Below the pieces are notes generated by a model that made no database searches, was not told the origin of the DNA, and was given only the letters and a program-made list of their open reading frames with translations. A DNA stretch of 64,000 nt from CAWCDJ01 sp963836015 (GTDB lineage: Bacteria > Acidobacteriota > Terriglobia > Bryobacterales > Bryobacteraceae), in assembly GCA_963836015.1 (NCBI GenBank), contig CAWIIF010000015.1:1488001-1552000 (forward strand). The letters are read 5' to 3'. Positions 32,381 through 41,588 of the stretch are shown piece after piece. Position 1 is the first letter of the stretch, and every line of letters begins with the position of its first letter. A program made the position numbers and the translations under genes.

Positions 32381-33879
32381 ACCCGGAGCTCGAATTCGCA
32401 GCGATGGTGGACGCACGGGCGGCCGGCCCCGAGGGACCCGAGCGCCTGGCGGAGCTGCTGCGCGAAGACCATTCAGTCTACGACCAGCGGGGCGCGGCCG
32501 CGATCGTCCGCATGCGCGGCTGGGTGCTGCTGGCGATGGCGCGGACCGGGCTGCGCGGGGACGCGCTGCTGTTCGCGCTCGAAGAGTTGGACGCCGGGGC
32601 GGATCCGTACCTGGTAGCGGCGGCGGCGCGGGCGTTGCGGTCGTGCCCGAGTCCTTCGGTGGATCTGGCTCCGTTCGTGATGCGGGCACTCACGAACATA
32701 CGGTATCGCGACGAGCCTGTGTCGTTCGAGAGCTACGGCGAATACGCGACCTCCTCCACCGCGACCAGCCCTGTGCGCGAACTGCTTGCCACGCTGGCGT
32801 GGCTGGGTCCTCGAGCGAAGGGCGTGCTGGGCGAACTTACGGCGCTGCGCGCAGGACTGCCTAAAAAGCTGCGGAGCGAGGCGGACCGGGCGATCGCGGC
32901 GATCGGGGGCGCGGACCCCGGAGTCGAACCGTGCTGCGCCCTGCCGGTCGGCTTGGGGGCGTTTCGATGGGCGCCGGGCTCGCGCGGCGGCGAGACGGTG
33001 GAGTCGATCGTGTTTGAGGATCACGAGGGCGCCCCGATCGGGTTCGCCGATTTCTTCCGCGGGAAGCCTTCCATCGTGGTCTTCTTTTATACGCGCTGCG
33101 ACAATCCGCTGAAGTGCTCGCTGACGGTGACGAAGCTGGCGCGCGTGCAGAAGCTGCTGGCGGAGCGAGGGCTCGACGGCGAAATCCGCACCGCGGCGAT
33201 CACGTACGACCCGGGCTTCGACCTGCCCGACCGAATCCGCACCTACGGACAGGGACGCGGTGCGCGCCTGGATGCGAACCACCGGATGCTGCGAGCGACC
33301 GGCGGCTTCGACGCGCTGCGGAGACATTTCCGCCTCGGAGTGAATTTCGTCGAATCGCTGGTGAACCGCCACCGCATAGAATTGTTCGTGCTGGATGCCG
33401 GGGGCCGGATCGCCGCGAGCTTCGAACGGATCCACTGGGATGAGCGGGCGGTGGTCGATCGCGCGGCCGAGGTGCTCGAAGAACGCGGCCCGGAGAACCA
33501 CAGCACGATGTGGGGCGCGCTGGCGTCGCTTGCGGTGGCGTTCTTTCCGAAGTGTCCGGTCTGTTGGATGGCGTACCTGAGCATGTTCGGGATCGCGGGG
33601 ATGAGCCAGGCTCGATATCTTACGGCGCTCCAACCGGTGCTGGTGATCCTGATGGTGATCAACGTGGCGAGCGTTTGGATTCGGGGACACTCGACGGGGC
33701 GGATGGGCGGAGCTTACCTGGTCTCGGCCGGAGCGCTGGCGATCGGCGCGGCGAGGCTCGGTGCGGGCTGGGAAAGCGCGGCCCTGTGGGGCGTGGTGCT
33801 GACCCTGGCGGGATCGCTGTGGTCGGCTTACGCCCGGAGTTCGTTTTGGACGAGGGCGCCGAAGTCGGTCGGCCGGTAG
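32377..33879 (+). CDS. HEAT-like / SCO1-like copper chaperone / CPxC membrane fusion protein
   Basis: A 500-residue fusion. Residues about 1-180 are helical repeats like those of the preceding gene. Residues about 205-370 form a thioredoxin-fold SCO/SenC-like domain with Cys241 and Cys247 (CDNPLKC) and His332 (NRHRIELFVLD), the usual copper-binding trio, though with five residues rather than three between the cysteines. Residues about 375-490 hold membrane segments starting with FFPKCPVCWMAYLSMFGIAG, whose CPVC motif resembles metal-handling membrane proteins. The GTG start overlaps the HEAT gene stop. Copper delivery to the tyrosinase is an inference. The C-terminus overlaps the convergent GH5 gene by 52 bases. 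Confidence 0.85.
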   Translation: MNPELEFAAMVDARAAGPEGPERLAELLREDHSVYDQRGAAAIVRMRGWVLLAMARTGLRGDALLFALEELDAGADPYLVAAAARALRSCPSPSVDLAPFVMRALTNIRYRDEPVSFESYGEYATSSTATSPVRELLATLAWLGPRAKGVLGELTALRAGLPKKLRSEADRAIAAIGGADPGVEPCCALPVGLGAFRWAPGSRGGETVESIVFEDHEGAPIGFADFFRGKPSIVVFFYTRCDNPLKCSLTVTKLARVQKLLAERGLDGEIRTAAITYDPGFDLPDRIRTYGQGRGARLDANHRMLRATGGFDALRRHFRLGVNFVESLVNRHRIELFVLDAGGRIAASFERIHWDERAVVDRAAEVLEERGPENHSTMWGALASLAVAFFPKCPVCWMAYLSMFGIAGMSQARYLTALQPVLVILMVINVASVWIRGHSTGRMGGAYLVSAGALAIGAARLGAGWESAALWGVVLTLAGSLWSAYARSSFWTRAPKSVGR

Positions 33880-34823
33880 AGCGGCGCGCGCGGAGTATGG
33901 ACCAGTTTCGGGTGATCGACCCAGCTCCAGGCAGTCCAACCGCAGGCCTGTTCGCGCAGCACTCGCGCCAGACGCCGGCCGAATGCCAGGTCGTGTGACT
34001 GGCCGCCCCACTCGCCGACGAATACGGGGACGGCAGCCGCGTGGCCGAAGGCTCTATGCCACGTGTGACGGCGGCGGTTCGGGTAGATGTGGGCGGAGTA
34101 TACGATGTTGGGCGCATCGATGTGGACACGGCGGAGGTCGAAGGCCCAATCGACACCGGCAACCAGGATGAGAGAGTCCGGGTGGACGCGCCGTATTTCA
34201 CCGACCAGCCGCTCGGCCCAGGGCACCCACTCTTCGGGACCGACGGGGCCGCCGGCGCGAGCGACCACGCCGCCATCTTCACCGATCAGGTGAATGGGCT
34301 CGAAATCGTCATCGACGGGGTCGTGCGGCTCGTTGAAGAGATCGAAGAGAACGGCCGGCTCGTCGCGGTAGCGGGCGGCCAGGTTGGCCCACAGCGTGAG
34401 CGTGGCGGCGTTCGGAGTGGGAGCCACGTGGTTCTCCTTGCCCGATGCGTGGCCGTAGACGATGTCCGCATCCAGCCATTGGAGATCGAGGATGGTGTAG
34501 GCGCCCAGGGCAGCGGCCCAATCGACGACCTGGTCCAACGCCGCGAGATAGTCGGCGGCAGTGCAGGGGCCGCGGCCGTTGAGCGCCCAATCCTGATTGA
34601 AGGGAACGCGCACCACGTTGGCCCGCCAGTTCAGAACGATCTCCTGCAACTCCGCCTGCGAGAACTCGGCCGCCGCCAGAAAGCCACCGGTGGAGGGCTC
34701 GGCGTATTCCAAGCCCGAACGGTTGAGGCCCCGCAGCAGGACCGGGTTCCCGGTGTCGCCGCGCAGAATCCGATTTCCCGAAGTGACGAGGGCCGGCAGG
34801 CCGTGCGACAACTCTCCGCGCAT
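33828..34823 (-). CDS. Glycoside hydrolase family 5-like (cellulase) protein
   Basis: A 331-residue (beta/alpha)8 hydrolase of the GH5 type. It shows NPVLLRGLNRSG, VVRVPFNQDW, the acid/base Glu165 in LFNEPHDP and the nucleophile Glu271 in VFVGEWGG. No signal peptide is visible from the ATG at 34823, which lies 14 bases after the GH172-like stop. Upstream sequence in this frame belongs to that gene, so export may not occur or the start may be mis-read. Likely substrates are beta-linked glucans or mannans. Co-transcription with the GH172-like gene suggests joint polysaccharide use. Confidence 0.85.
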   Translation of the reverse strand: MRGELSHGLPALVTSGNRILRGDTGNPVLLRGLNRSGLEYAEPSTGGFLAAAEFSQAELQEIVLNWRANVVRVPFNQDWALNGRGPCTAADYLAALDQVVDWAAALGAYTILDLQWLDADIVYGHASGKENHVAPTPNAATLTLWANLAARYRDEPAVLFDLFNEPHDPVDDDFEPIHLIGEDGGVVARAGGPVGPEEWVPWAERLVGEIRRVHPDSLILVAGVDWAFDLRRVHIDAPNIVYSAHIYPNRRRHTWHRAFGHAAAVPVFVGEWGGQSHDLAFGRRLARVLREQACGWTAWSWVDHPKLVHTPRAPLYRPTDFGALVQNELRA

Positions 34824-34836
34824 AAGGCGCCCGAAT

Positions 34837-36759
34837 TCAGCGTCCCCGGATTCGCCGCATGGCTGTGGTGGCGGCCGGGCCGACCCTGGGAATCTTTTCG
34901 AGTTCCGCCAGCACGGGGAGCGCCGGCTGTGCGGCGGGCCCGATGCTTCCCAAGGCGGTGGCGAGGCTTCGCTGCACGTGTACGTGCTCGCCGGGCACTT
35001 TGGCGGCTGCGATGAGTGCGTCCAGGACCACGGCCGCGGCGGGCCCTTGACGCGCGATGGCATCGGCGGCGGTCATGCGCACGGCCACCTCGGGATCCTT
35101 CAAGGCTTGCGCCAGGGCCGGGAGAGCCTCGCGCGCCGCGCTGCCCAGATCGCGCAGGGCCAGCGCCGCCACGCCGCGCGCGATCGGGTCGGGAGAGCGC
35201 AGCATGTCCGTCATCTCCGTCAGGGTGGAGGGCACGCGCGGCGCCTCGGTCTTCTCGGGCGAAGCGACTTTCGCCACAACGATGGTGTCGATCCCGAGGT
35301 GATATCCGTCGGAGCGGGCGTCTTTGCCGGCGCAGACGAAGGAGACCACGTGCCGTCCTTTGGAAAGCCGCCGCCATCCGAGCAGATGATCTTCGGCCAC
35401 GTACAACTCGCTGCCCCAGGCGCGCACGAGCGTGCCGCCGCCGGTATTCGCGCCGGGCTCGTGCTCCAGGTCGCCGGCTTCAAGCGGCTGTCCGTCGAGC
35501 AGGGTGCGGTAATCGCCATAGTCGGGGGCGTGCGCCACCTGCGCCACCAGCTCGTAGAAACCATCGGCGGCGATCTCGACGGGAATGTCCACACGGGCGC
35601 CGGGGCCGTTTGCCCGCAGGAATAAAAGGTCGCGCGACCAGAAGACTTCCTTCTGCACCTCGGCCTTCGCGTTTTCGGTGCGGATCTGGTCGATCAGGGA
35701 TTCGACCTCGATCTGCCGCGCGTTTCCATGCGGCAGGCGGGCCGATCCGTACGGGGGCTCGGGCAATCCGGATGCGATGCCGTCCTGATACCAGAAGGCC
35801 ACCGATGAGAAGAGGTCGGGGCGCTCTTCAAACGCGGAGCGTACGGAGCCATCGGGGTTGTACGTCCAACCGGCGTGCTCGAAGACGAAGCGCAGGCTCT
35901 CGCGAAACGGGATGGGGTCGCGGAGGTGCCAGCGGTAGGCGGTCATGCGCGCGCCCTGTCCGGTGCCCTCGGCGACGGGCACGCCCCAGTAAGGGCCCTC
36001 GCTCACGCGCAGGCTCCAGGCGTCGTTGAAGTAATCTTCGGTGCCGGTGCCCTGAATGCCGGCCTGCTTTTCGCCATCGACGAAGAACGCGTCGTCGCCC
36101 TCGCCGAACCAGCCGGGCGCGGCCTGGATCACGCTGAACACGGTGCCGACGTAGTGGCCGCGGCCGCGCACCGCGAGCACCTCATAAGGCTCTCCGGCGT
36201 GCGCGGGGATTGCCTGGCGGTACCACGCGTGGAAGTATCCGGTGCCGGGCGGCAGGGCCTGGCGCTTCTCCCAGTCCACGTGGTAGTAGAGGTTGGAAAC
36301 GCGCCGCTTCCCTTCGTTCGTGACGGTGATTTTGCAGGCCCGCCGGAAGGGCATCGCCCAATACGAATTGCGCGAACGGCCCTCGGAGCCATCCACCACC
36401 ATCAGCGAATGGACCGGCTTTTCATAGCCGTGCCCGACGCCGAAAAAGTCACCGACGGGCGCATCCACGCTGGGAGTCGCGCTGCCGTCATAATACACGC
36501 GCAGGCGCAGCAGGCGGGGCCAGCCGTACTCGTTCGCCGCGATGGTCAACCAGATGTGCGTCACCACGCCCGGCCCGCGAAGGTCGGCCAGCACGACGGT
36601 CTCGCCGGGGGTCGGGCGGAGGCTGTCGTCGTTGCTGGTGAGGTCGGGGTTGTTGCTGGACGAACGGTAGGCGCGGAAGTCCTTGAGCCTGGCGAGGTCC
36701 AATGGGTCCTGCGCGGCGATGGAGGCCGCCATCAGCAGCAGAAGCGCAGCGCTCTTCAT
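34837..36759 (-). CDS. Secreted DUF2961 (GH172-like) protein with C-terminal HEAT repeats
   Basis: A 640-residue exported protein. The ATG at 36759 gives a signal peptide (MKSAALLLLMAASIAA); an ATG at 36786 would add nine residues. The DUF2961 domain (about 20-355) belongs to the family now classed as GH172, which includes fructofuranosidase-type enzymes. It contains GPGVVTHIWLT and GTGTEDYFNDAWS, where family catalytic acids are expected. A beta domain follows, and the last 85 residues are HEAT-like repeats. It is divergent from the DUF1501 operon. Confidence 0.85.
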   Translation of the reverse strand: MKSAALLLLMAASIAAQDPLDLARLKDFRAYRSSSNNPDLTSNDDSLRPTPGETVVLADLRGPGVVTHIWLTIAANEYGWPRLLRLRVYYDGSATPSVDAPVGDFFGVGHGYEKPVHSLMVVDGSEGRSRNSYWAMPFRRACKITVTNEGKRRVSNLYYHVDWEKRQALPPGTGYFHAWYRQAIPAHAGEPYEVLAVRGRGHYVGTVFSVIQAAPGWFGEGDDAFFVDGEKQAGIQGTGTEDYFNDAWSLRVSEGPYWGVPVAEGTGQGARMTAYRWHLRDPIPFRESLRFVFEHAGWTYNPDGSVRSAFEERPDLFSSVAFWYQDGIASGLPEPPYGSARLPHGNARQIEVESLIDQIRTENAKAEVQKEVFWSRDLLFLRANGPGARVDIPVEIAADGFYELVAQVAHAPDYGDYRTLLDGQPLEAGDLEHEPGANTGGGTLVRAWGSELYVAEDHLLGWRRLSKGRHVVSFVCAGKDARSDGYHLGIDTIVVAKVASPEKTEAPRVPSTLTEMTDMLRSPDPIARGVAALALRDLGSAAREALPALAQALKDPEVAVRMTAADAIARQGPAAAVVLDALIAAAKVPGEHVHVQRSLATALGSIGPAAQPALPVLAELEKIPRVGPAATTAMRRIRGR

Positions 36760-36793
36760 GAGCGTTGATTTTCGCACGGATGGCATGAGCCTA

Positions 36794-36806
36794 GGAGTTC
36801 AACTCC
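36794..36806. promoter_or_regulatory. Short palindrome in divergent promoter region
   Basis: A perfect 6+1+6 palindrome (ggagttcaactcc) lies in the 88-base gap between two divergent operons. It could be an operator, but palindromes of this size also occur by chance. Confidence 0.2.
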
Positions 36807-36847
36807 GCCGGTGATAGAATTCCTAACAATACTATAAGGAGGGACGG

Positions 36848-38224
36848 ATGTTTCGTCTGGATGCGGACCGGCCGGTCCGATTCTGCGACGGCCTGAAGCG
36901 GCGTGATTTTCTGCACGCCGGAGCGCTCTCGGCGATGGGGCTGAGCCTCCCGGATTGGTTCGGATTGCGCGCGCTGGGCGCCACGGACGGCGCCAAAGAC
37001 GTCAACTGCATCCTGCTGATGCTCATCGGCGGACCGTCGCAGCTCGACACGTTCGACATGAAGCCGAACGCCCCGGTGGAGATCCGCGGGCCTTACAAGC
37101 CCATCAAGACCAACGTCCCGGGCATCGAAATCTCGGAGAATTTTCCGCGCACGGCGAAACACGCCGACAAATTTTCGCTGATTCGTTCGGTCTATCACAC
37201 TGCGGCGGCGGTGCACGACACGGGCCACCAGATGATGCAGACGGGCCGGCTGTTTCAAGGCGGCATCGAACAGCCGCACTTCGGCTGCGTCCTCAACAAG
37301 CTGAAAGGGGCGAAGGGCGACGTGCCTGCGCACGTGCTGCTGCCGCGGCCCATCGGCAACACCGGCGGCAACATGCCCCACGGGCAGACGGCCGGCTTCC
37401 TGGGAAAGCGCTACGACCCGTTCGTGCTGAACGCCGATCCTTCGGACCCGAACTTCAAGGTGCCCGACATGCTGCCGCCGGATTACCTGACGGCGCTGCG
37501 TGTGGACCGCCGCAAGAACTGGCGCGAGATGGTGGACCGGTCGGTGAGCGAGTTCGAAACTTCGCAGGATGCGCGGCTGCTCGATTCCACTTTTCACGAC
37601 GCCTACACGTTGATGTCGTCGCAGAAGGCGCGCGAGGCGTTCGAGCTGCATCGCGAGCCGGAGGCGGTGCGCGAGAAGTACGGCATGAACCGGTTCGGGC
37701 AAAGCTGCCTTCTGGCGCGCCGGTTGATCGAGGCGGGCGTACGATTCGTCACCGTCAACATGTTCGAAACGGTGTTCGACGAGATCACGTGGGACATACA
37801 TGGGTCGAAGCCGTTCAGCCCGATCAGCTGCTATCGCGACCTGGTCGGCCCGATGTTCGACATGGCGTACGCGTCGCTGCTCGAAGAGCTGGGCGCGCGC
37901 GGCCTGCTCAGCAACACCATGATCGTGGCCACGGGCGAATTCGGCAGGACGCCGAAGATCAATCCGGCGGGCGGGCGCGACCACTGGCCGCAATGCTGGA
38001 CGATGCTGATGGGCGGCGGGCCGATCAAAGGCGGGACGGTGGTGGGCGCATCGGACGACATCGCGGCGGCCCCCAAAGACCGGCCGGTGACACCGATGCA
38101 AGTGGCCGCCACGGTATACAAGGGACTCGGCATCGATCTTTCGATCGAGCTGCCGGGAGCGCAGGGACGCCCGATTCCGCTGGTCGATCGCGGCACGGAG
38201 CCGATCCGGGAGCTGTTCGCATGA
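36848..38224 (+). CDS. DUF1501 domain protein, Tat-exported
   Basis: A 458-residue DUF1501 protein, a family related to the alkaline-phosphatase/sulfatase fold and abundant in Planctomycetes and Acidobacteria. A twin-arginine leader (KRRDFLHAGALSAMG) is present. Family motifs include LLMLIGGPSQLDTFDMKP, HDTGHQMMQTG, TGEFGRTP and GRDHWPQCW. The start ATG at 36848 has a textbook AAGGAGGGA ribosome site. It overlaps the DUF1549/1553 gene by ATGA, the usual pairing for these families. The biochemical role is unknown. Confidence 0.93.
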   Translation: MFRLDADRPVRFCDGLKRRDFLHAGALSAMGLSLPDWFGLRALGATDGAKDVNCILLMLIGGPSQLDTFDMKPNAPVEIRGPYKPIKTNVPGIEISENFPRTAKHADKFSLIRSVYHTAAAVHDTGHQMMQTGRLFQGGIEQPHFGCVLNKLKGAKGDVPAHVLLPRPIGNTGGNMPHGQTAGFLGKRYDPFVLNADPSDPNFKVPDMLPPDYLTALRVDRRKNWREMVDRSVSEFETSQDARLLDSTFHDAYTLMSSQKAREAFELHREPEAVREKYGMNRFGQSCLLARRLIEAGVRFVTVNMFETVFDEITWDIHGSKPFSPISCYRDLVGPMFDMAYASLLEELGARGLLSNTMIVATGEFGRTPKINPAGGRDHWPQCWTMLMGGGPIKGGTVVGASDDIAAAPKDRPVTPMQVAATVYKGLGIDLSIELPGAQGRPIPLVDRGTEPIRELFA

Positions 38225-40650
38225 AGCGGCTTCTGCTGCTGCTGGCGACTCCGCTGTTCGCGCAGAAGCTCATGCTGCTGCCGGGCTCGGTCGAGCTTAC
38301 GGGACCGGAAGCCCGCCAGCAGCTCGTGGCGGAGGCCGACCTCGGAGATCACCAGGAGGATTGGTCGCAAGCGGCGCAGTTCAGTTCCTCGGATGTCAAG
38401 ATCGCCACGGTCGATGAGCACGGGCTGATCCGCCCGGCGGGAGATGGCGAGGCGCGGATCACGGCGCGCGCGAAAGGGATCGCGGCGACCATTACGGTGA
38501 CGGTGAAGGCGTCGCACGCGCCGTTCACCTGGAGCTTCCGCAATCACGTGATCCCCGTGATGACCAAGGTGGGATGCAACCAGGGCGCCTGCCACGGCGC
38601 GCTGGCGGGCAAAAACGGCTTCAAGCTGACGCTGCGCGGCTACGATCCGGACGAGGATTACAACACGCTGACGCGCGCCTCGGTGGGACGGCGCGTCTCG
38701 CTGGCCGATCCGCCCGCGAGCCTGATGCTGCTGAAGCCGACCTTCACGATTCCGCACGGAGGCGGCAAACGGTTCGCGAAAGATTCGCTGGAATACCGCG
38801 TGATCGAGCAGTGGATTGCGGCCGGCGCCCCCGCCCCCGCGGCGAACGATCCGGAGATCCGCGGCCTCGAAGTGTTCCCGGCCGCCGCCGTGCTGGCTCC
38901 AGGTGCGGAACAGCAGATCGTGGTCCGCGCACGCTACTCGGACGGCCATTCGGAAGACGTCACGCGCTGGGTGAAATTCAGCTCCAGCAACGAGGGCGTC
39001 GCCACGGTGGACGATTTCGGCCACGTGAAGATGATCGGATCGGGCGAATCGGCCATCACGCTCTGGTACTCGTCGCGGGTGCTGTATTCGCGGCTGAGCG
39101 TGCCGTTTCCGAACCAGATCAGCGCGGAGGTCTACGACCAATTTCCCCGGCACAATTTTATCGACGACCTCGTGGCGGCTAAATGGAAGGGCCTGCATCT
39201 GGCGCCTTCCAAACCCGCCGACGATGCGACCTTCCTGCGGCGCGCCTACCTGGATGCCGCGGGCGTGCTTCCAACCTCGGAGGAAGTGGAGAATTTTCTG
39301 GCCGACACTTCGGCCGACAAGCGGGCCAAGGCGGTGGATCGCCTGATGTCCACGAGCGAGTTCGTGGACTACTGGGCGTACAAGTGGTCCGACCTGCTGC
39401 TGGTCTCGAGCCGCAAGCTGAACTCGACGGCCATGTGGTCGTTCTACGACTGGATCCGCGATTCGGTGGAGCATAACAAGCCGTGGAACCAGTTCGCCGG
39501 CGAGATCTTCCTGACTTCGGGCAGCACGCGCCAGGACGGCGCGCTGAACTATTTCGTCCTGCACAAGGACCCCATCGAGATCAGCGAGAATGCCACGCAG
39601 GCGTTTCTCGGCCAGCGCATCACCTGCGCGCGCTGCCACAACCATCCGCTCGAGAAGTGGACGCAGACGCAGTACTACGAGATGGCCAATCTGTTCGCGC
39701 GAATCGGGGTGAAGAACGGCTCGCAGGCCGGCGAGAACATCATATTCGCCAAGGCATCCGGCGACGTCCTGCATCCGCGGCTCGGCAAGCCGCTGCCGCC
39801 GACGCCGCTCGATGCCCAGGGCATCCCGATCGATTCGCCGGTGGACCGCCGCGCGGTTTTCGCAAAGTGGCTTACCAGCCCGCAGAACCCCATGTTCGCG
39901 CGAACCATCGTGAACCGCGTGTGGGGAAACTTCATGGGCCGCGGGATTGTAGACCCGGTGGACGACCTGCGGGCCACCAATCCCGCGTCGAACGAGGAGC
40001 TGCTCGCGGCGCTCTCGAAGGATTTCGTGGAGCACGGGTACGATGTGCAGCGACTGATCCGGCTCATCATGAACTCGAGCGTCTACCAGCTTTCGAGCGA
40101 CGCCAACGCCACCAACCAGTCGGACAACGTCTACTACTCCAAATTCATCGTGCGGCGGCTATCGGCGGAAGTGCTGCTCGACGCGATGTCGCGTGTGACG
40201 GGCGCGCCCACGGCATTTCCGGGCTATCCGGCGGGCACCCGCGCGCTCCAGTTGCCCGACACACAAGTGAAATCGGAATTCCTGACCTCGTTCGGACGCC
40301 CGCCGCGGCTGCTTTGCGATGCGGCCGAACGGTCGAGCGTGCCGACGGTGGCACAAGCGCTGCACGTGATCAACGGCGATACGCTCAACAAGAAGCTGAG
40401 CGCGCCGGAGGGCACTATTGCACTGTTCCTGAAGCTCGGCCTGTCGGACCGGCGGATTCTCGAATACATGTACCTGTCGGCGTTTAGCCGCTACCCCACG
40501 GACCAGGAGCGGCAGACGCTCGGCGCGGCGCTCGAACAGGCGCGCCTGACGACCGGAACCGAGGAGGCGCGCCGCGAATCGCACCGGCAGGCAATCGAAG
40601 ACATGGTGTGGGCGATGCTCACGAGCAAGGAGTTCCTGTTCAACCACTAA
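38221..40650 (+). CDS. Big-domain, haem-binding DUF1549/DUF1553 protein
   Basis: An 809-residue exported protein. After a short signal peptide come a bacterial Ig-like domain, a haem-type region with the unusual spacing CNQGACH (Cys119, Cys124, His125), a second Ig-like domain (about 220-300), then DUF1549 and DUF1553. A canonical CxxCH (CARCH) lies at residues 469-473. Two c-type haems are plausible, making this a redox protein of the cell surface or periplasm. It is coupled to the DUF1501 gene by an ATGA overlap. The substrate is unknown. Confidence 0.92.
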   Translation: MKRLLLLLATPLFAQKLMLLPGSVELTGPEARQQLVAEADLGDHQEDWSQAAQFSSSDVKIATVDEHGLIRPAGDGEARITARAKGIAATITVTVKASHAPFTWSFRNHVIPVMTKVGCNQGACHGALAGKNGFKLTLRGYDPDEDYNTLTRASVGRRVSLADPPASLMLLKPTFTIPHGGGKRFAKDSLEYRVIEQWIAAGAPAPAANDPEIRGLEVFPAAAVLAPGAEQQIVVRARYSDGHSEDVTRWVKFSSSNEGVATVDDFGHVKMIGSGESAITLWYSSRVLYSRLSVPFPNQISAEVYDQFPRHNFIDDLVAAKWKGLHLAPSKPADDATFLRRAYLDAAGVLPTSEEVENFLADTSADKRAKAVDRLMSTSEFVDYWAYKWSDLLLVSSRKLNSTAMWSFYDWIRDSVEHNKPWNQFAGEIFLTSGSTRQDGALNYFVLHKDPIEISENATQAFLGQRITCARCHNHPLEKWTQTQYYEMANLFARIGVKNGSQAGENIIFAKASGDVLHPRLGKPLPPTPLDAQGIPIDSPVDRRAVFAKWLTSPQNPMFARTIVNRVWGNFMGRGIVDPVDDLRATNPASNEELLAALSKDFVEHGYDVQRLIRLIMNSSVYQLSSDANATNQSDNVYYSKFIVRRLSAEVLLDAMSRVTGAPTAFPGYPAGTRALQLPDTQVKSEFLTSFGRPPRLLCDAAERSSVPTVAQALHVINGDTLNKKLSAPEGTIALFLKLGLSDRRILEYMYLSAFSRYPTDQERQTLGAALEQARLTTGTEEARRESHRQAIEDMVWAMLTSKEFLFNH

Positions 40651-41588
40651 TGCGCTGCTTATTGTATTTCGCTGCCTGGGCGGCGCTGGCCGCACCCGCG
40701 CCGCAGGTTTACTCGATGGCCTGGCGCCCCGACGGCGCCGTCATCGCGCTCGGCGGGTACAAAGAGATCCGCCTCGTGGATGCCGCGACGCACAAACCGC
40801 TGGCGACGCTCACGGGCCATGCGGACGCTGTGCGCGCCCTGGCTTTTTCGCGCGACGGCAAGCTGCTGGCGGCCGCCGGCGGACTGCCCGCGCGCAAAGG
40901 CGAAGTCAAGATCTGGGACGTCGCGGCGCAGACGGTCTCCGCCACGATCTCGGGCCACTCCGATTGCATTTACGCGGCGGCATTCTCACCAGACGGCGCG
41001 ACCTTGGCGACGGCCGGCTACGACAAGCTCATCAAGCTGTGGGACGTGGCCTCCACCAAAGAGATCCGTACCCTGCGGGATCACATCGACGCCATCTATG
41101 CGCTGGCCTTTTCGCCGGACGGGAAGCGGCTGGTCTCGGGCTCGGCCGACCGTTCGGTGAAGATCTGGGATATCGCCACCGGTGCGCGCCTGTATACGCT
41201 TTCCGACCCGACGGACGGCATCAACAGTATCGCGCTCTCGCCCGACGGGACGCGCGTCGCCGCGGGCGGGCTCGACCGGACCATACGCATCTGGCGGCTC
41301 GGGGCAAACGCGGGCACGCTCGAGAATACGCTCATCGCGCACGAGGACGCGATTCTCAAAGTGGCGTGGTCGCCGGATGGCAAATACCTTGCGTCCGCCT
41401 CCGCCGACCGCACCATCCGCCTGTTTCTGGCAGCGGACCTGAGCGAAGTGCGGACCTTTGCCAAGCTGCCGGACTGGGCGTTCGGCCTGGAGTTCTCTCC
41501 CAATGGAAAGTCCCTGGCGGCGGGTTTCTTCAATGGCGCGCTGCAATTTTACGAGGTCGATCATGACAGGATGGTTGCTGCGAAATAG
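40650..41588 (+). CDS. Secreted WD40 repeat protein
   Basis: A 312-residue seven-bladed WD40 propeller with a signal peptide (MRCLLYFAAWAALAAPAPQ). Repeats end in VKIWDVA, IKLWDVA, VKIWDIA and IRIWRLG with preceding AFSPDG turns. The start overlaps the previous stop by one base (TAATG), and the end overlaps the next start by 26 bases. It is a typical companion of DUF1501/DUF1549 genes, probably a binding platform. No catalytic residues are seen. Confidence 0.9.
   Translation: MRCLLYFAAWAALAAPAPQVYSMAWRPDGAVIALGGYKEIRLVDAATHKPLATLTGHADAVRALAFSRDGKLLAAAGGLPARKGEVKIWDVAAQTVSATISGHSDCIYAAAFSPDGATLATAGYDKLIKLWDVASTKEIRTLRDHIDAIYALAFSPDGKRLVSGSADRSVKIWDIATGARLYTLSDPTDGINSIALSPDGTRVAAGGLDRTIRIWRLGANAGTLENTLIAHEDAILKVAWSPDGKYLASASADRTIRLFLAADLSEVRTFAKLPDWAFGLEFSPNGKSLAAGFFNGALQFYEVDHDRMVAAK

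Noticed and set aside
37831..40035. 734-codon open frame on the minus strand opposite the DUF1501/DUF1549 genes
   Set aside because: Low-complexity basic translation; the plus-strand genes have signal peptides, motifs and ribosome sites.
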